Source: Azospirillum lipoferum (GTDB lineage Bacteria > Pseudomonadota > Alphaproteobacteria > Azospirillales > Azospirillaceae). Taken from it: DNA of 64,000 nucleotides. Position 1 is the stretch's first letter, and every line of letters begins with the position of its first letter. Below the pieces are notes generated by a model, which saw only the letters and a program-made list of their open reading frames with translations, was not told the origin of the DNA and searched no databases. Both the position numbers and the translations under genes were made by a program. Location of the stretch: NCBI RefSeq assembly GCF_024170005.1, contig NZ_JALJXJ010000002.1, positions 248,001 through 312,000 on the forward strand. Reading direction: 5' to 3'. Of this stretch, positions 33,999-44,010 are shown piece after piece.

Positions 33999-35753
33999 AT
34001 GACGATGCCCTTGTCGCAGGAAAGCGCAGGACGATCCCCTCCCGTGATCGGACCGGTCGTCAGCCCGGCCTCCGGCGCGGCGGGGACACGCCGTCCGCAG
34101 TCCAGCCGCGACCGCGACCGTTTCGTCGGCTTCGCCTTCGCCGCCGCCGACCTGCTGATCGAGACGGATGCGCAGGGCAACATTTTGTTTTCCGCCGGCG
34201 CCCGCTGCCGCCTGACCAAGGGCGAGGTCGGCGGGCTGGTGGGCAGCAACCTGATGGAGGTGGTGGCCCCCGGCGACCGCAAATACGTCCATGTCCTGTT
34301 CGACCGCATCCGGGAAAAGGCGCGGATCAAGCCGTCGCGCGTGCTGTTCCAGGCCTTCGACGGCCAGCAGTTCCCGGCGCTGCTCGGCGGCTGCCGGCTC
34401 GATTCCTGTCCGGGGTCGCTGTTCCTCACCGTTCTGCTGACCGCGCCGGCGCGCGCCGGCAACGGGGCTGGGCTCGCGGCGGCCCAGGGCGAGCTGCGGG
34501 ACCAGGCCGGATTCGCCGGCATCCTGGAGGAGCGGATCTTCGCCGCGCGGGAGAAGGGGCTCGACCAGGGGCTGACCCTGCTGCTGGTCGAAGGGTTGCA
34601 GGCGATGGTGGAGGCGATGCCGGAGGGAGCGGCGACGGAGGTGCGCGAGGGCATCGACGCCTATCTGCGCGGCATCTCCGCCGACGGCGACAGCGCCGGA
34701 CAGCTGACCGGCGACCGTTACGGCATCGTCCATGCCGCCGACATCGACGGGCGCGAGGTGCAGGGCCACATCGCCCAGATCATCGAAGCGGCGGGCGGCG
34801 CCCTGCCCGGCGGCATCCGGTCCTGGACGCTGGACATGGCGGACGACCGGCTGGACGCGGCGGATGCGGCCCGCGCGCTGGTCTATACCGTGCAGGCCTT
34901 CGCCTCCGAACAGGGCGGCGAGTTCACCATCTCCAGCCTGGAGGATGGCGCCAACCGGCTGATGGCGGGTGCGGTGGAGCGGATCGGCCAGATGCGCGCC
35001 ACCATCGACAACCGCAACTTCTTCGTCGTCTACCAGCCCATCGTCGACATCGCCAACGGCGCCGTCCATCATCTGGAAGCGCTGACCCGTGTCGACGGGA
35101 TGGGGTCGCCGGCCGACTTCATCACCTTCGCCGAGGATGTCGGGCTGATCTACGACTTCGACCTCCTGCTGACCCGGACGGTGCTGGACACCTTGGCCGA
35201 GTTCCGCAAGGAACCGAAGCTGCCCGACGTGGCGATCAACCTGTCGGCCAAGACGCTGATGAGCCCGATCTTCCTCAAGCAGTTCCAGTCGGTGGTCGCC
35301 CCCTATGGCGATCTGGCGGCCAAGCTGCTGATCGAGGTGACGGAAACGGTGGTCGTCACCGACATCGCCAAGCTGAACGAGGTCTTGCAGAAGCTGCGCG
35401 AGAGCGGCTTCCGCATCTGCCTGGACGATGTCGGCGCCGGATCGACCAGCTTCCAGTCGCTGTACGGCATCCAGGCCGATTATGCCAAGATCGACGGCAA
35501 GTTCGTCCGCGGCGCCGTCGCCAACCCGCGCGACATGGCGATGCTGCGGTCCATGATCGATGTCTGCCGCCAGCTCGGGCTGGAACTGATCGGCGAGCAG
35601 GTGGAGGAGGCGGTGCACGCCGACCTGCTGACCGGGCTGGGCGTGTCGCTGGCCCAGGGCTTCCTGTTCAGCCGGCCGTCCCGCGACTTCGCCTATTTCG
35701 CCAAGGACTGGTCGCGGGTGCGCAGCGGCGGCAAGGTTCTGCTGAAGGGATGA
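33999..35753 (+). CDS. PAS-EAL domain protein (c-di-GMP phosphodiesterase-like)
   Basis: A 584-residue cytosolic protein with a PAS-like domain (about 40-115) and an EAL domain (about 340-575). Catalytic positions are largely kept: EALTRV, NLSAKTL, IEVTET, the acidic pair in CLDDVGAG, AKIDG and QGFLFSRP. Loop 6 (normally DDFGTGYSSL) is DDVGAGSTSF and the late AEGVE motif is GEQVE, so activity may be weak or the protein may be a c-di-GMP sensor. An ATG at 34005 is an equal start candidate. Confidence 0.88.
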   Translation: MTMPLSQESAGRSPPVIGPVVSPASGAAGTRRPQSSRDRDRFVGFAFAAADLLIETDAQGNILFSAGARCRLTKGEVGGLVGSNLMEVVAPGDRKYVHVLFDRIREKARIKPSRVLFQAFDGQQFPALLGGCRLDSCPGSLFLTVLLTAPARAGNGAGLAAAQGELRDQAGFAGILEERIFAAREKGLDQGLTLLLVEGLQAMVEAMPEGAATEVREGIDAYLRGISADGDSAGQLTGDRYGIVHAADIDGREVQGHIAQIIEAAGGALPGGIRSWTLDMADDRLDAADAARALVYTVQAFASEQGGEFTISSLEDGANRLMAGAVERIGQMRATIDNRNFFVVYQPIVDIANGAVHHLEALTRVDGMGSPADFITFAEDVGLIYDFDLLLTRTVLDTLAEFRKEPKLPDVAINLSAKTLMSPIFLKQFQSVVAPYGDLAAKLLIEVTETVVVTDIAKLNEVLQKLRESGFRICLDDVGAGSTSFQSLYGIQADYAKIDGKFVRGAVANPRDMAMLRSMIDVCRQLGLELIGEQVEEAVHADLLTGLGVSLAQGFLFSRPSRDFAYFAKDWSRVRSGGKVLLKG

Positions 35754-35783
35754 GGCGGCGGGAGTGCCCGGAAGTCTTGTGCC

Positions 35784-36002
35784 TCAGGCCATTGCCGGAG
35801 AGCGGCCGAAGTAACAGTCGAACGCGCCCATTCCTTCGACGCTGTGGACCTGTTGCAGCCGGTCGCGGGCAGCATCCAGAAGCTCCCGGTTGCGGGCCAG
35901 CGTGTCGCGACCGGCATAGCCGTCGCGCAGGTGCATGCGGTTCAGCAGGGCTTCCGCCTGATCCAGAGCTTCCATGATGGTCAATGCGGTATCGGCGTCC
36001 AT
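35784..36002 (-). CDS. Small hypothetical protein, 72 residues
   Basis: A short acidic/helical protein (ALTIMEALDQAEALLNRMHL, then RNRELLDAARDRLQQVH) with natural amino-acid composition and GAGAGGG 5 bases before the ATG at 36002. Convergent with the EAL gene, 30 bases between stops. I do not recognise the family. Codon use and the ribosome site support a real gene. Confidence 0.6.
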   Translation of the reverse strand: MDADTALTIMEALDQAEALLNRMHLRDGYAGRDTLARNRELLDAARDRLQQVHSVEGMGAFDCYFGRSPAMA

Positions 36003-36138
36003 TGTCGCCCTCTCGTTCTCTGCGCCGCGCCGGCAAGTCGTCGCGCGATCCTCGATGCACCGACCTTAGCCGCCGCAACTCACCGTCAGGTAGAGGATAT
36101 TTGGTCGCATGCGCAGAAAGCGTGCGGGATTTTATTTA

Positions 36139-36861
36139 TTATTTCTCTTTTCTTGACTCGTTTCTTTCCAACCACTGGGTTTGCACGCGAATGACCTTCT
36201 CGGTGGCGGAGAAGGCCTGCCGGCGGGTGAGGACCAGGATGACGCCGCTGGTGGCGGCGATCAGGAAGAGCGGCCCGATGATCCAGGCCAGCGCCGCCAG
36301 GGCGAAGTAATAGGCGCGCATCCCGCCGTTCAGCGCGGTGATCGCCAGCGTCAGCGCCTCGCCGATGGTCTGCGAGATCGCCTTGCGGTCTTCCGGCGGA
36401 ACCGGCGGCATCGGCGCCGAACCGATCAGCGCGCAGCAGTAATTGTACTGGCGCAGCGCCCAGGTGAACTTGAAGAAGCCGAAGGTGAAGATCGCCACCA
36501 TCAGCAGCATCTTCAGCTCGAACATCTGGTGCGAGGTCTGGACGGTGAAGGAGAGGTCGGAGACGACCTGCTGCGCCCGCTCCGCCGCGCCGAAACTACC
36601 GATCAGGCCGGCCAGCACCAGCATGTTGGTGGAGGCGAAGAAGGTGCAGCTGTGCATGGTGTGGCCGAACAGCTGCGCATCCATGATGCGGTTCTCGCGG
36701 TCCAGCATCCGTTCGATCCAGTGGCGGCGCACGATCTTCAGGTGCTGGTTCACCATGTTCCGGCCGGACAGCAGATGGTCCTGGATGACGGTGAAGCCGA
36801 CCCAGGAGCCGACGAACCAGACGAAGGCGATGATGTCGAGTGTGGTGACGTCTGGCGGCAT
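36139..36861 (-). CDS. DUF599 membrane protein
   Basis: A 240-residue inner-membrane protein matching DUF599: LDIIAFVWFVGSWVGFTVIQ at the N-terminus, then QHLKIVRRHWIERMLDRENR, STNMLVLAGLIGSFGAAERA and about four transmembrane segments, with FALAALAWIIGPLFLIAATS near the end. Function unknown. The stop lies in a locally AT-rich stretch. Confidence 0.9.
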   Translation of the reverse strand: MPPDVTTLDIIAFVWFVGSWVGFTVIQDHLLSGRNMVNQHLKIVRRHWIERMLDRENRIMDAQLFGHTMHSCTFFASTNMLVLAGLIGSFGAAERAQQVVSDLSFTVQTSHQMFELKMLLMVAIFTFGFFKFTWALRQYNYCCALIGSAPMPPVPPEDRKAISQTIGEALTLAITALNGGMRAYYFALAALAWIIGPLFLIAATSGVILVLTRRQAFSATEKVIRVQTQWLERNESRKEK

Positions 36862-36952
36862 GGCGGCGGGGTCTTGTCGGGTGGCGGAAGGCCAGCAAGC
36901 GTGTACGCCGACGACGTGCCGGTGTCCACCTGTGGCTATCCGCGGGAACCCC

Positions 36953-37159
36953 TCACTCCGCGCGCGCCTGCACCGCCTTCAGCAGGTAGACGCGGATGGC
37001 GCTGGACAGGTTGCCGCTGCGGGTCTGGTCGATCTCCTCGATCAGGGCGTTCACCGACAGGCCGCGGGACTGCGCCACCGATTTCAGGGCGTCCCAGAAC
37101 TCTTCCTCCAGGGAAACGCTGGTGGGATGGCCGGCGATCAGGACCGAACGCTTCTTCAT
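36953..37159 (-). CDS. Ribbon-helix-helix domain protein
   Basis: A 68-residue protein of the ribbon-helix-helix type: KKRSVLIAGHPTSVSLEEEF (beta strand and first helix), then ALKSVAQSRGLSVNALIEEI and IRVYLLKAV. This alphaproteobacterial group is presumed DNA-binding; targets unknown. ATG 37159 is preferred over the longer frame from 37225. It lies downstream of fumC with a 90-base gap, same strand. Confidence 0.88.
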   Translation of the reverse strand: MKKRSVLIAGHPTSVSLEEEFWDALKSVAQSRGLSVNALIEEIDQTRSGNLSSAIRVYLLKAVQARAE

Positions 37160-37249
37160 GGTCACTCGACGCATCGCAAGTGGGGGATGGGGGTGGTCAG
37201 AGGAAAGCCGGGACGGCCGGGACAACTCACCCCCACCCTAACCCCAAGC

Positions 37250-38641
<1,392 letters not shown>

Positions 38642-38912
38642 GGTCGGACCTTTCCTGATCGCCGCTTCTGGTCACGGGCGGGCCGGGTTGAAAGCGGCCC
38701 CGCCCCGCCTGATCTTTGCGGTGAGGGGCGGAACGGCAAGGGCCGGGGACACGCAGGCCAGGGCTACGGTCCAAGCGGGAGCTTGGGCGACTCGGCGGAA
38801 ATCCTGGCTCTTCCCTCGAATTTGTTCTTGTTGTGTTCGTATTTCTTCCGTACGCTTTTCCGAACGATCCGCCGCAAGGCCGGCGGTTATCGACAGCGAT
38901 TGGGGGAACAGA

Positions 38913-39161
38913 ATGGACGATCTGGCACACGACCATGTCCGCGCCTTCATTGCCCGGACGCGCGTTGCGGAGATGAAGAGCCGCGGCTGGCGCGTTCTCG
39001 GCCCCGGCGAGGAAGGCTCCCTGCTGATGGAAGGCCCGATGCTGGCCGGCCGCGCGGCGGTCCTGGACGCGCCCATCGGCGGGCTGTTCGATGATCTGAT
39101 CGCTCGCGCCCTGGAACGCGCCGATGCCCGCGACCGCATCGCCGCCCGCCGCGCCGCCTGA
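38913..39161 (+). CDS. Small hypothetical protein, 82 residues
   Basis: A short protein (DDLAHDHVRAFIARTRVAEM, then KSRGWRVLGPGEEGSLLMEG) with an Arg/Ala-rich C-terminal helix. GGGGG lies 6-7 bases before ATG 38913, and codon use is like its neighbours. I do not recognise the family; no membrane segment or metal motif. Confidence 0.65.
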   Translation: MDDLAHDHVRAFIARTRVAEMKSRGWRVLGPGEEGSLLMEGPMLAGRAAVLDAPIGGLFDDLIARALERADARDRIAARRAA

Positions 39162-39525
39162 CCGACTTTTCCGGGAATAAGCATTTTCAGGGGGTTGCGG
39201 TTGCCCAACCGGGTTGGCCGGACTGCACCCTTTGGTAGTCACTCCCTCCAATTCCCTCGGGCGGTCTGAGCAACCGGACATAGCGACGCGCGTTGTCATC
39301 ATGCATGCTACCCGCCGGGACATCCGACGCTGACGCATTGCCGCAGGTTTCAGGACGCCGCCCTAGGCGTTCGGGGTAACTCTTCGGGGCGATCTTGGGA
39401 GACCAGACCATAGATCGGAAGTACCCCTGAAGATACTACCTGCCGCATAGTCTTGTTAGGAAGTCTTTAACTGGCCCGATGGCTTCATGAGCTCATCGGG
39501 AATGCTCAGGCCAAGGGAGATTTAC
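39162..39525. other. Intergenic region, no gene seen
   Basis: About 360 bases between two small + strand genes. It contains AAGGGAGA before 39526 and no long frame with protein-like composition. The part from 39420 on is less GC-rich and probably holds the promoter of the next gene. Confidence 0.45.
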
Positions 39526-39741
39526 ATGATCGGCGCCGTCAACTCGAAGAAGATCAATGCGTCATCCGTGGCCCATATCGCGCTTCTCGACCAATTCATC
39601 CGGCTGACGCAAGACACCATCGTCGAGCAGGACGATGCCTTCGTTCGCGACAGCCTGGTCGATCTTCTGTCCAACCTGCGCAACGAACGCGCCGACTATG
39701 CCGAGATCATTGGCGCGATCGCGCTGAACCGCGCCGTCTGA
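39526..39741 (+). CDS. Small hypothetical protein, 71 residues
   Basis: A helical protein (HIALLDQFIRLTQDTIVEQD, then DSLVDLLSNLRNERADYAEI) with no cysteine and no signal. AAGGGAGA sits about 6 bases before ATG 39526. I do not recognise the family. It ends 12 bases before the convergent GNAT gene. Confidence 0.7.
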   Translation: MIGAVNSKKINASSVAHIALLDQFIRLTQDTIVEQDDAFVRDSLVDLLSNLRNERADYAEIIGAIALNRAV

Positions 39742-39753
39742 TCCCGTTTCCTG

Positions 39754-40287
39754 CTACTTCCCGGACGATCCCTCCGCCGGCCCCCCCGCCGGCCCCTCCA
39801 CTGGAAGTGCCGCAGCCGCCAGTTCCAGCAGGGCGTGTCCGGTCAGGCGATAGGGAAGCCATTCCTTCATCTGGCGGAACCCGACCCGGTCGTAGAATTC
39901 ACGCGCCGGGTTCCAGTCCAGAACATTCAGATCCACCCGGCGATAGCCGCGCTCCACCGCGCGTTGCGCCACCGCGACCAGCAGCTTGCGGCCGACGCCC
40001 CAGCGCCGGGCGTCCGGCGTGACGTAGAGGTCCTCGACATAGAGGCCCGGCCGTCCTTCCCAGGTGGAGAAGTTGCGGAAGGTCAGCGCGAATCCGACTG
40101 GCGTGCCGTCCAGCTCCGCAATCAACGCCTCGAACACCGGATGCGGCCCCCAGCCGTCGCGGCGGAAATCCGCCTCGGTCGCCTTGACCGAATCGGCCTC
40201 GCGCTCGAACTCCGCCAGTTCGCGGACGAAGCGCAGGATGGTGGTGCAATCCTCCTCGACGGCGGAGCGGATGGTGACGGTCGGCAT
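39754..40287 (-). CDS. GNAT-family N-acetyltransferase
   Basis: A 177-residue acetyltransferase. It has the N-terminal TIRSAVEEDCTTILRFVREL, the core VEDLYVTPDARRWGVGRKLL, whose R-x-x-G-x-G-like turn binds acetyl-CoA, and the C-terminal VLDWNPAREFYDRVGF typical of diamine/thialysine-type GNATs. The Pro/Gly-rich tail is unusual. Substrate unknown, possibly a small amine. Confidence 0.9.
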   Translation of the reverse strand: MPTVTIRSAVEEDCTTILRFVRELAEFEREADSVKATEADFRRDGWGPHPVFEALIAELDGTPVGFALTFRNFSTWEGRPGLYVEDLYVTPDARRWGVGRKLLVAVAQRAVERGYRRVDLNVLDWNPAREFYDRVGFRQMKEWLPYRLTGHALLELAAAALPVEGPAGGPAEGSSGK

Positions 40288-40312
40288 CGGCGGCAGGCTC
40301 CCTCAAAACAAG

Positions 40313-40351
40313 GCGAAACGAAACGGGGAGCGGACCATAGCCCGCTCCCCG
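40313..40351 (-). terminator. Terminator of the CgeB-like gene
   Basis: On the minus strand a perfect 10-bp stem (CGGGGAGCGG with CCGCTCCCCG, 8-base loop) is followed by TTTCGTTTCG. It starts about 33 bases after the stop at 40384 and precedes the GNAT gene. Confidence 0.75.
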
Positions 40352-40383
40352 CGATCGCGCATCCCCGTTGAAGTGCGATGCCG

Positions 40384-41451
40384 TCAGTCGTCGCCGCCGC
40401 CCTTCAGGTCGAGGAGGCTGCGCAGTTCCTGCACGCGGCGTTCGGCGCTGTGCTCGGCCAGCACCCGCTTGCGCGCGCGGCGGCCGAGGTCGGTCAGGTG
40501 GTTGCGCGGCAGCATCATCGCCGTGGTGACGTCGTCGGTCTGGGCAGCCACCAGAATCTCGCGGCCGGGTTCGAAGAAGCTGTCCAGCCCCTCCCACTGG
40601 TCGGCGACGATGGCGGAACCGCAGGCGGCGGCCAGGAACAGGCGGTCGGACGGGCACCAGCCGATCCTGCGCTCGTCGTCGCGGGCCAGCGTCAGCGCAA
40701 GGCTGGCCGAGGCCAGCACGTCGGGACGATGCGCCGGATCGAGATCGGGGAAGGTCAGGATGTTGGAGGCACGCGGCACGCCGTCCGGCAGACCGGCGCC
40801 GACCAGCACGAAGCGCCGGCGGGTCAGCCGCTGGGCCGGGTCGATGAAGAAGCGGTCCAGCCCCTCGCGGATGCCGTCCGGCCCGCCGACGATGCAGCAG
40901 AGGTCGCCGAGATACTCGCGCTTGAAGTCGCCGGGCTTGTCGATCTCCGGCACGATCCAGGGATAGAGCGGCGCCACCGATTCCGCCCCGGCCTTGGCGC
41001 GGTAGCGGTCCAGCGCCGGTCCGCCGCAGGACGCCAGCACCATGTCGAAGCCGGCCAACCCGTCGGCCGGCAGATGGTCCACCGCCTCCCCCGCCTCCAG
41101 CGCGGTCAGGCTGACCGCGGCTTCGGGATCGTAGAGCACGCGGCGCGGCGTCCTGGACTGGCGGACGAGGTCGGCGGCGGGACGGGCGTCCGGCCCCTGC
41201 GCCACCACCAGCGCCACCCCGGCATCGTCGGCCTGGGCGGCGGCCTCCACCGCCACGTCGTCCCAGGCGCCGTAGGACAGCACGTCGCCGCCGGGGATGG
41301 TCCAGGGGGTGACGGGACCGGGACCGGCGCGCTCGATCGCGACGACGCGATGGCCGCGGATCGCCAGCCCGTGGATCAGCGCGCGCCAGCGCATGCTGTG
41401 CCCGCCATCCTGGCGATACCCATTGGTCAAGCCGAAGATCACGATTTTCAT
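40384..41451 (-). CDS. CgeB-like glycosyltransferase
   Basis: A 355-residue GT-B type protein. N-terminal MKIVIFGLTNGYRQDGGHSM with RWRALIHGLAIRGHRVVAIE; C-terminal region DVLASASLALTLARDDERRI, then GWCPSDRLFLAAACGSAIVA and LDSFFEPGREILVA, like the Glyco_trans_1 domain of CgeB proteins, where a Glu in this stretch binds the nucleotide sugar. Probably glycosylates a protein or cell-surface glycan; acceptor unknown. Confidence 0.85.
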   Translation of the reverse strand: MKIVIFGLTNGYRQDGGHSMRWRALIHGLAIRGHRVVAIERAGPGPVTPWTIPGGDVLSYGAWDDVAVEAAAQADDAGVALVVAQGPDARPAADLVRQSRTPRRVLYDPEAAVSLTALEAGEAVDHLPADGLAGFDMVLASCGGPALDRYRAKAGAESVAPLYPWIVPEIDKPGDFKREYLGDLCCIVGGPDGIREGLDRFFIDPAQRLTRRRFVLVGAGLPDGVPRASNILTFPDLDPAHRPDVLASASLALTLARDDERRIGWCPSDRLFLAAACGSAIVADQWEGLDSFFEPGREILVAAQTDDVTTAMMLPRNHLTDLGRRARKRVLAEHSAERRVQELRSLLDLKGGGDD

Positions 41452-41795
41452 GGCGTCGGCACCCTTGGCGTTCCGTGGCAGGAGGCGGCTTCTTCAACGA
41501 AGTGCCTCCAGATCAACGCGATTGAGGAAGGCGGTGTTCCGGCTTCCGCTCCCGTCCCGCCGGCTCCGCCGGGCATGAATTCCGCCGGGGGCGGCGCCGG
41601 AGAACGGAGACCCGCCGGACGGGAATTGCGAAAGCGTTGCATTGAAATTTGATATGGACCGGTCCGGCGGCGCTGCAAGCGTATGCCCCCCGCAATAGGG
41701 GTTTCCACCCCAGGGCTGCCCATTTGCCGGTTGAGCGGCAGGGCCGGGCGCCTTAGGGTCACGGCCCGGCTTCCCTTCCGATCACGGTCGAGCGC
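41452..41795. other. Intergenic region, no gene seen
   Basis: 344 bases between the divergent CgeB-like and lytic transglycosylase genes. A TTGCGA-N17-TTGATA pair near 41624-41652 could be a weak promoter toward mltB. Otherwise GC-rich and featureless. Confidence 0.4.
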
Positions 41796-43067
41796 ATGCG
41801 AGTCCCGTTCCGTCATCCCGCCCGCCTCCTTCTCGCCACCCTGCTGATGGCCGGCTGCCAGAGCACCGGCGCCACCGCCCCGGTTGCCACCGGCGCCGCG
41901 GCCCCCGCCGCGTCGGCACCCGTGCAGCCCGTGGCGCAGCAGCCCGCCTCCTTCCCCGAATGGCTGGCGGCGCTGCGTGTCGAGGCGCTGAGCCAGGGCA
42001 TCCGTCCGCAGACCTTCGACCGCGCCTTTCAGCGGGTGAAGCTGTCCGACCGCGTCGTCGAACTGGATGGCGCCCAGCCCGAGTTCACCCGGCAAGTGTG
42101 GCAGTATTTGGACAGCGCCGTGAATGAAAAGCGCGTCCAGGACGGCCGTCAGAAGTTGCAGGAGCATGCGGCGTTGCTTTCCCGCATCACCCGCCGCACC
42201 GGCGTGCCGGGAGAGATCCTGGTTGCCTTCTGGGGGGTGGAATCGGACTTCGGCAAGTCGACCGGCAACTTCTCGGTCATCGACGCGCTGACGACGCTGG
42301 CCTTCGAGGGCCGCCGCGCCGCCTATTTCCGGTCCGAACTGCTGGCCGCCCTGCGCATCCTCGAGTCCGGCGACATCGCGCCGGAGCGGATGACCGGCTC
42401 CTGGGCCGGCGCCATGGGCCAGACCCAGTTCATGCCGACCGTCTTCCTGCGCAACGCGGTGGACGAGGACAATGACGGCCATCGCGACATCTGGGGCAGC
42501 ATGCCCGACGTGCTGGCCTCCACCGCCAAGTTCGTGCTGGCCAATGGCTGGCGGCCGGGCGAGTCCTGGGGGCAGGAGGTGCAGCTGCCCGACGGCTTCC
42601 CCTATGACCAGGCCGAGCTGAGCATCACCAAGCCGCTGTCGGAATGGCGCCGGCTGGGCGTGCGTCCGCTGGATGGCGGCGATCTGGGCGGAGAGGGGAC
42701 GGCCTCGATCCTGGTGCTGGCTGGACATCGCGGGCCGGCCTTCCTGGTGCGCGACAATTTCCGCGCGATCATGCGCTACAATCCGTCGACCAGCTATTCG
42801 CTGGCCGTCGCCATGCTGGCCGACCGCATGACCGGCAAGCCCGGCGTCCGCGGCAGCTGGCCGCGCGAGGAACAGGCGCTGAGCAAGGACGAGCGCGTCG
42901 ACCTGCAACAGCGGCTGGCGGCGCTGGGGCTGGAGCCGGGTGCGGCCGACGGCATCGTCGGGGCGAACACCCGCAACGCCGTGCGGCGCTTCCAGGCGTC
43001 GGTCGGGGAGATCCCGGACGGCTTCGCCACCAAGGCGCTGCTGGAGCGGTTGCGCCAGCGGTCGTGA
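41796..43067 (+). CDS. MltB-type lytic murein transglycosylase
   Basis: A 423-residue lipoprotein (lipobox LMAGC, Cys at about 21) that cleaves peptidoglycan with formation of anhydro-muramic acid. The catalytic SLT_2 domain has RITRRTGVPGEILVAFWGVE, with the catalytic Glu at its end, and SWAGAMGQTQFMPTVFLR. A C-terminal peptidoglycan-binding domain follows (ERVDLQQRLAALGLEPGAAD, then VGANTRNAVRRFQ). Length and order fit family members with a PG-binding tail. Confidence 0.94.
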   Translation: MRVPFRHPARLLLATLLMAGCQSTGATAPVATGAAAPAASAPVQPVAQQPASFPEWLAALRVEALSQGIRPQTFDRAFQRVKLSDRVVELDGAQPEFTRQVWQYLDSAVNEKRVQDGRQKLQEHAALLSRITRRTGVPGEILVAFWGVESDFGKSTGNFSVIDALTTLAFEGRRAAYFRSELLAALRILESGDIAPERMTGSWAGAMGQTQFMPTVFLRNAVDEDNDGHRDIWGSMPDVLASTAKFVLANGWRPGESWGQEVQLPDGFPYDQAELSITKPLSEWRRLGVRPLDGGDLGGEGTASILVLAGHRGPAFLVRDNFRAIMRYNPSTSYSLAVAMLADRMTGKPGVRGSWPREEQALSKDERVDLQQRLAALGLEPGAADGIVGANTRNAVRRFQASVGEIPDGFATKALLERLRQRS

Positions 43068-43097
43068 GGTTGAGGGTGGAGGCGGTCAGGGCGTTTC

Positions 43098-43730
43098 TTA
43101 ATTCCTGACCCTCTGCCCCCCTACACCGCCGCGCAGCAGTCCCCAGGCCGCCGGCAGCAGAAAGGCCGCCACCCCGGCCCCGGCCAGCGCATCGGGCGCG
43201 CCGTCGAGCAGAAGCCAGCTCGCGCCCAGACCGACCAGACCGGCGCCGAGCGGCAGCACGTCCTTGCGGGAACACAGCCAGATCGCCCGCAGGGTGAGCG
43301 TGCCGCGGCGGCCGGCGAACAGCAGGGTCGCGGTCGCCACCGTCACGCCGACCGCCAGCAGCAGGGCGAGGCTGGCGAGCGGCACGTCGGGGATCGCCAT
43401 GACGGCGATGCTGCGCCCCGCCGTCACCACCAGCGCCAGCGCGGCGGCAGCCAGCGCCGCCCCTTGCAGCATCGACAGGCGCGCGTGCCAGTCCGGCCGA
43501 CGGCCGAGCCCGACCAGCGTCACCGCATGGCCGGCGGCGTGGTTCAGCATCAGCAGGGCCGCAGCCCACAGGGTGACCGCCTGCGTCGCGTTGGCGGTGG
43601 CGAGCAGCAGGGCGCCGAGCAGCCCGTTCACCACCATCGCCATCCGCATGGTGTGATTGAGATCACCCGACCCGCCGGAGAGACGGGATGACCCGCCGCC
43701 ACAGGATCCGCCACCGCAACCGCCACCCAT
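43098..43730 (-). CDS. CDF-like membrane protein with Cys/Gly-rich N-terminus
   Basis: A 210-residue protein with about six transmembrane segments, arranged like a cation diffusion facilitator (DLNHTMRMAMVVNGLLGALL, then LLMLNHAAGHAVTLVGLGRR). The metal-binding Asp/His of true CDF proteins are mostly missing: LNHAAGHA replaces the usual LxDAxHxLxD. The N-terminus has a GGGCGGGSCGGGSS stretch with two cysteines. ATG 43730 has AAGGGG 7 bases upstream; 43748 is an alternative. No C-terminal cytoplasmic domain. Confidence 0.7.
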   Translation of the reverse strand: MGGGCGGGSCGGGSSRLSGGSGDLNHTMRMAMVVNGLLGALLLATANATQAVTLWAAALLMLNHAAGHAVTLVGLGRRPDWHARLSMLQGAALAAAALALVVTAGRSIAVMAIPDVPLASLALLLAVGVTVATATLLFAGRRGTLTLRAIWLCSRKDVLPLGAGLVGLGASWLLLDGAPDALAGAGVAAFLLPAAWGLLRGGVGGQRVRN

Positions 43731-44010
43731 CGCACCACCCCTTCCCATCGATTAGGGGAAGATCATAGGAGGGACGGGCTGGGGCGTCCATCACCATCAG
43801 AGTTTTCTGATATGTGTAAATCCCACCTCTGGCGTATCGAAAGAGGTGGCGGGACGGGCGGGCTACCCTTTCGAACGGCGGCACGGATAACCCGGCCCAC
43901 CCAACGGTGCATGGGCTGTCTCAATGGGCGCTTACCCGTCCCCTTCCATGAAAAGCGGGCCGTCGAGGCGGATATCGGGACAGACACAGTCGCATCATCG
44001 GAACCACTCC

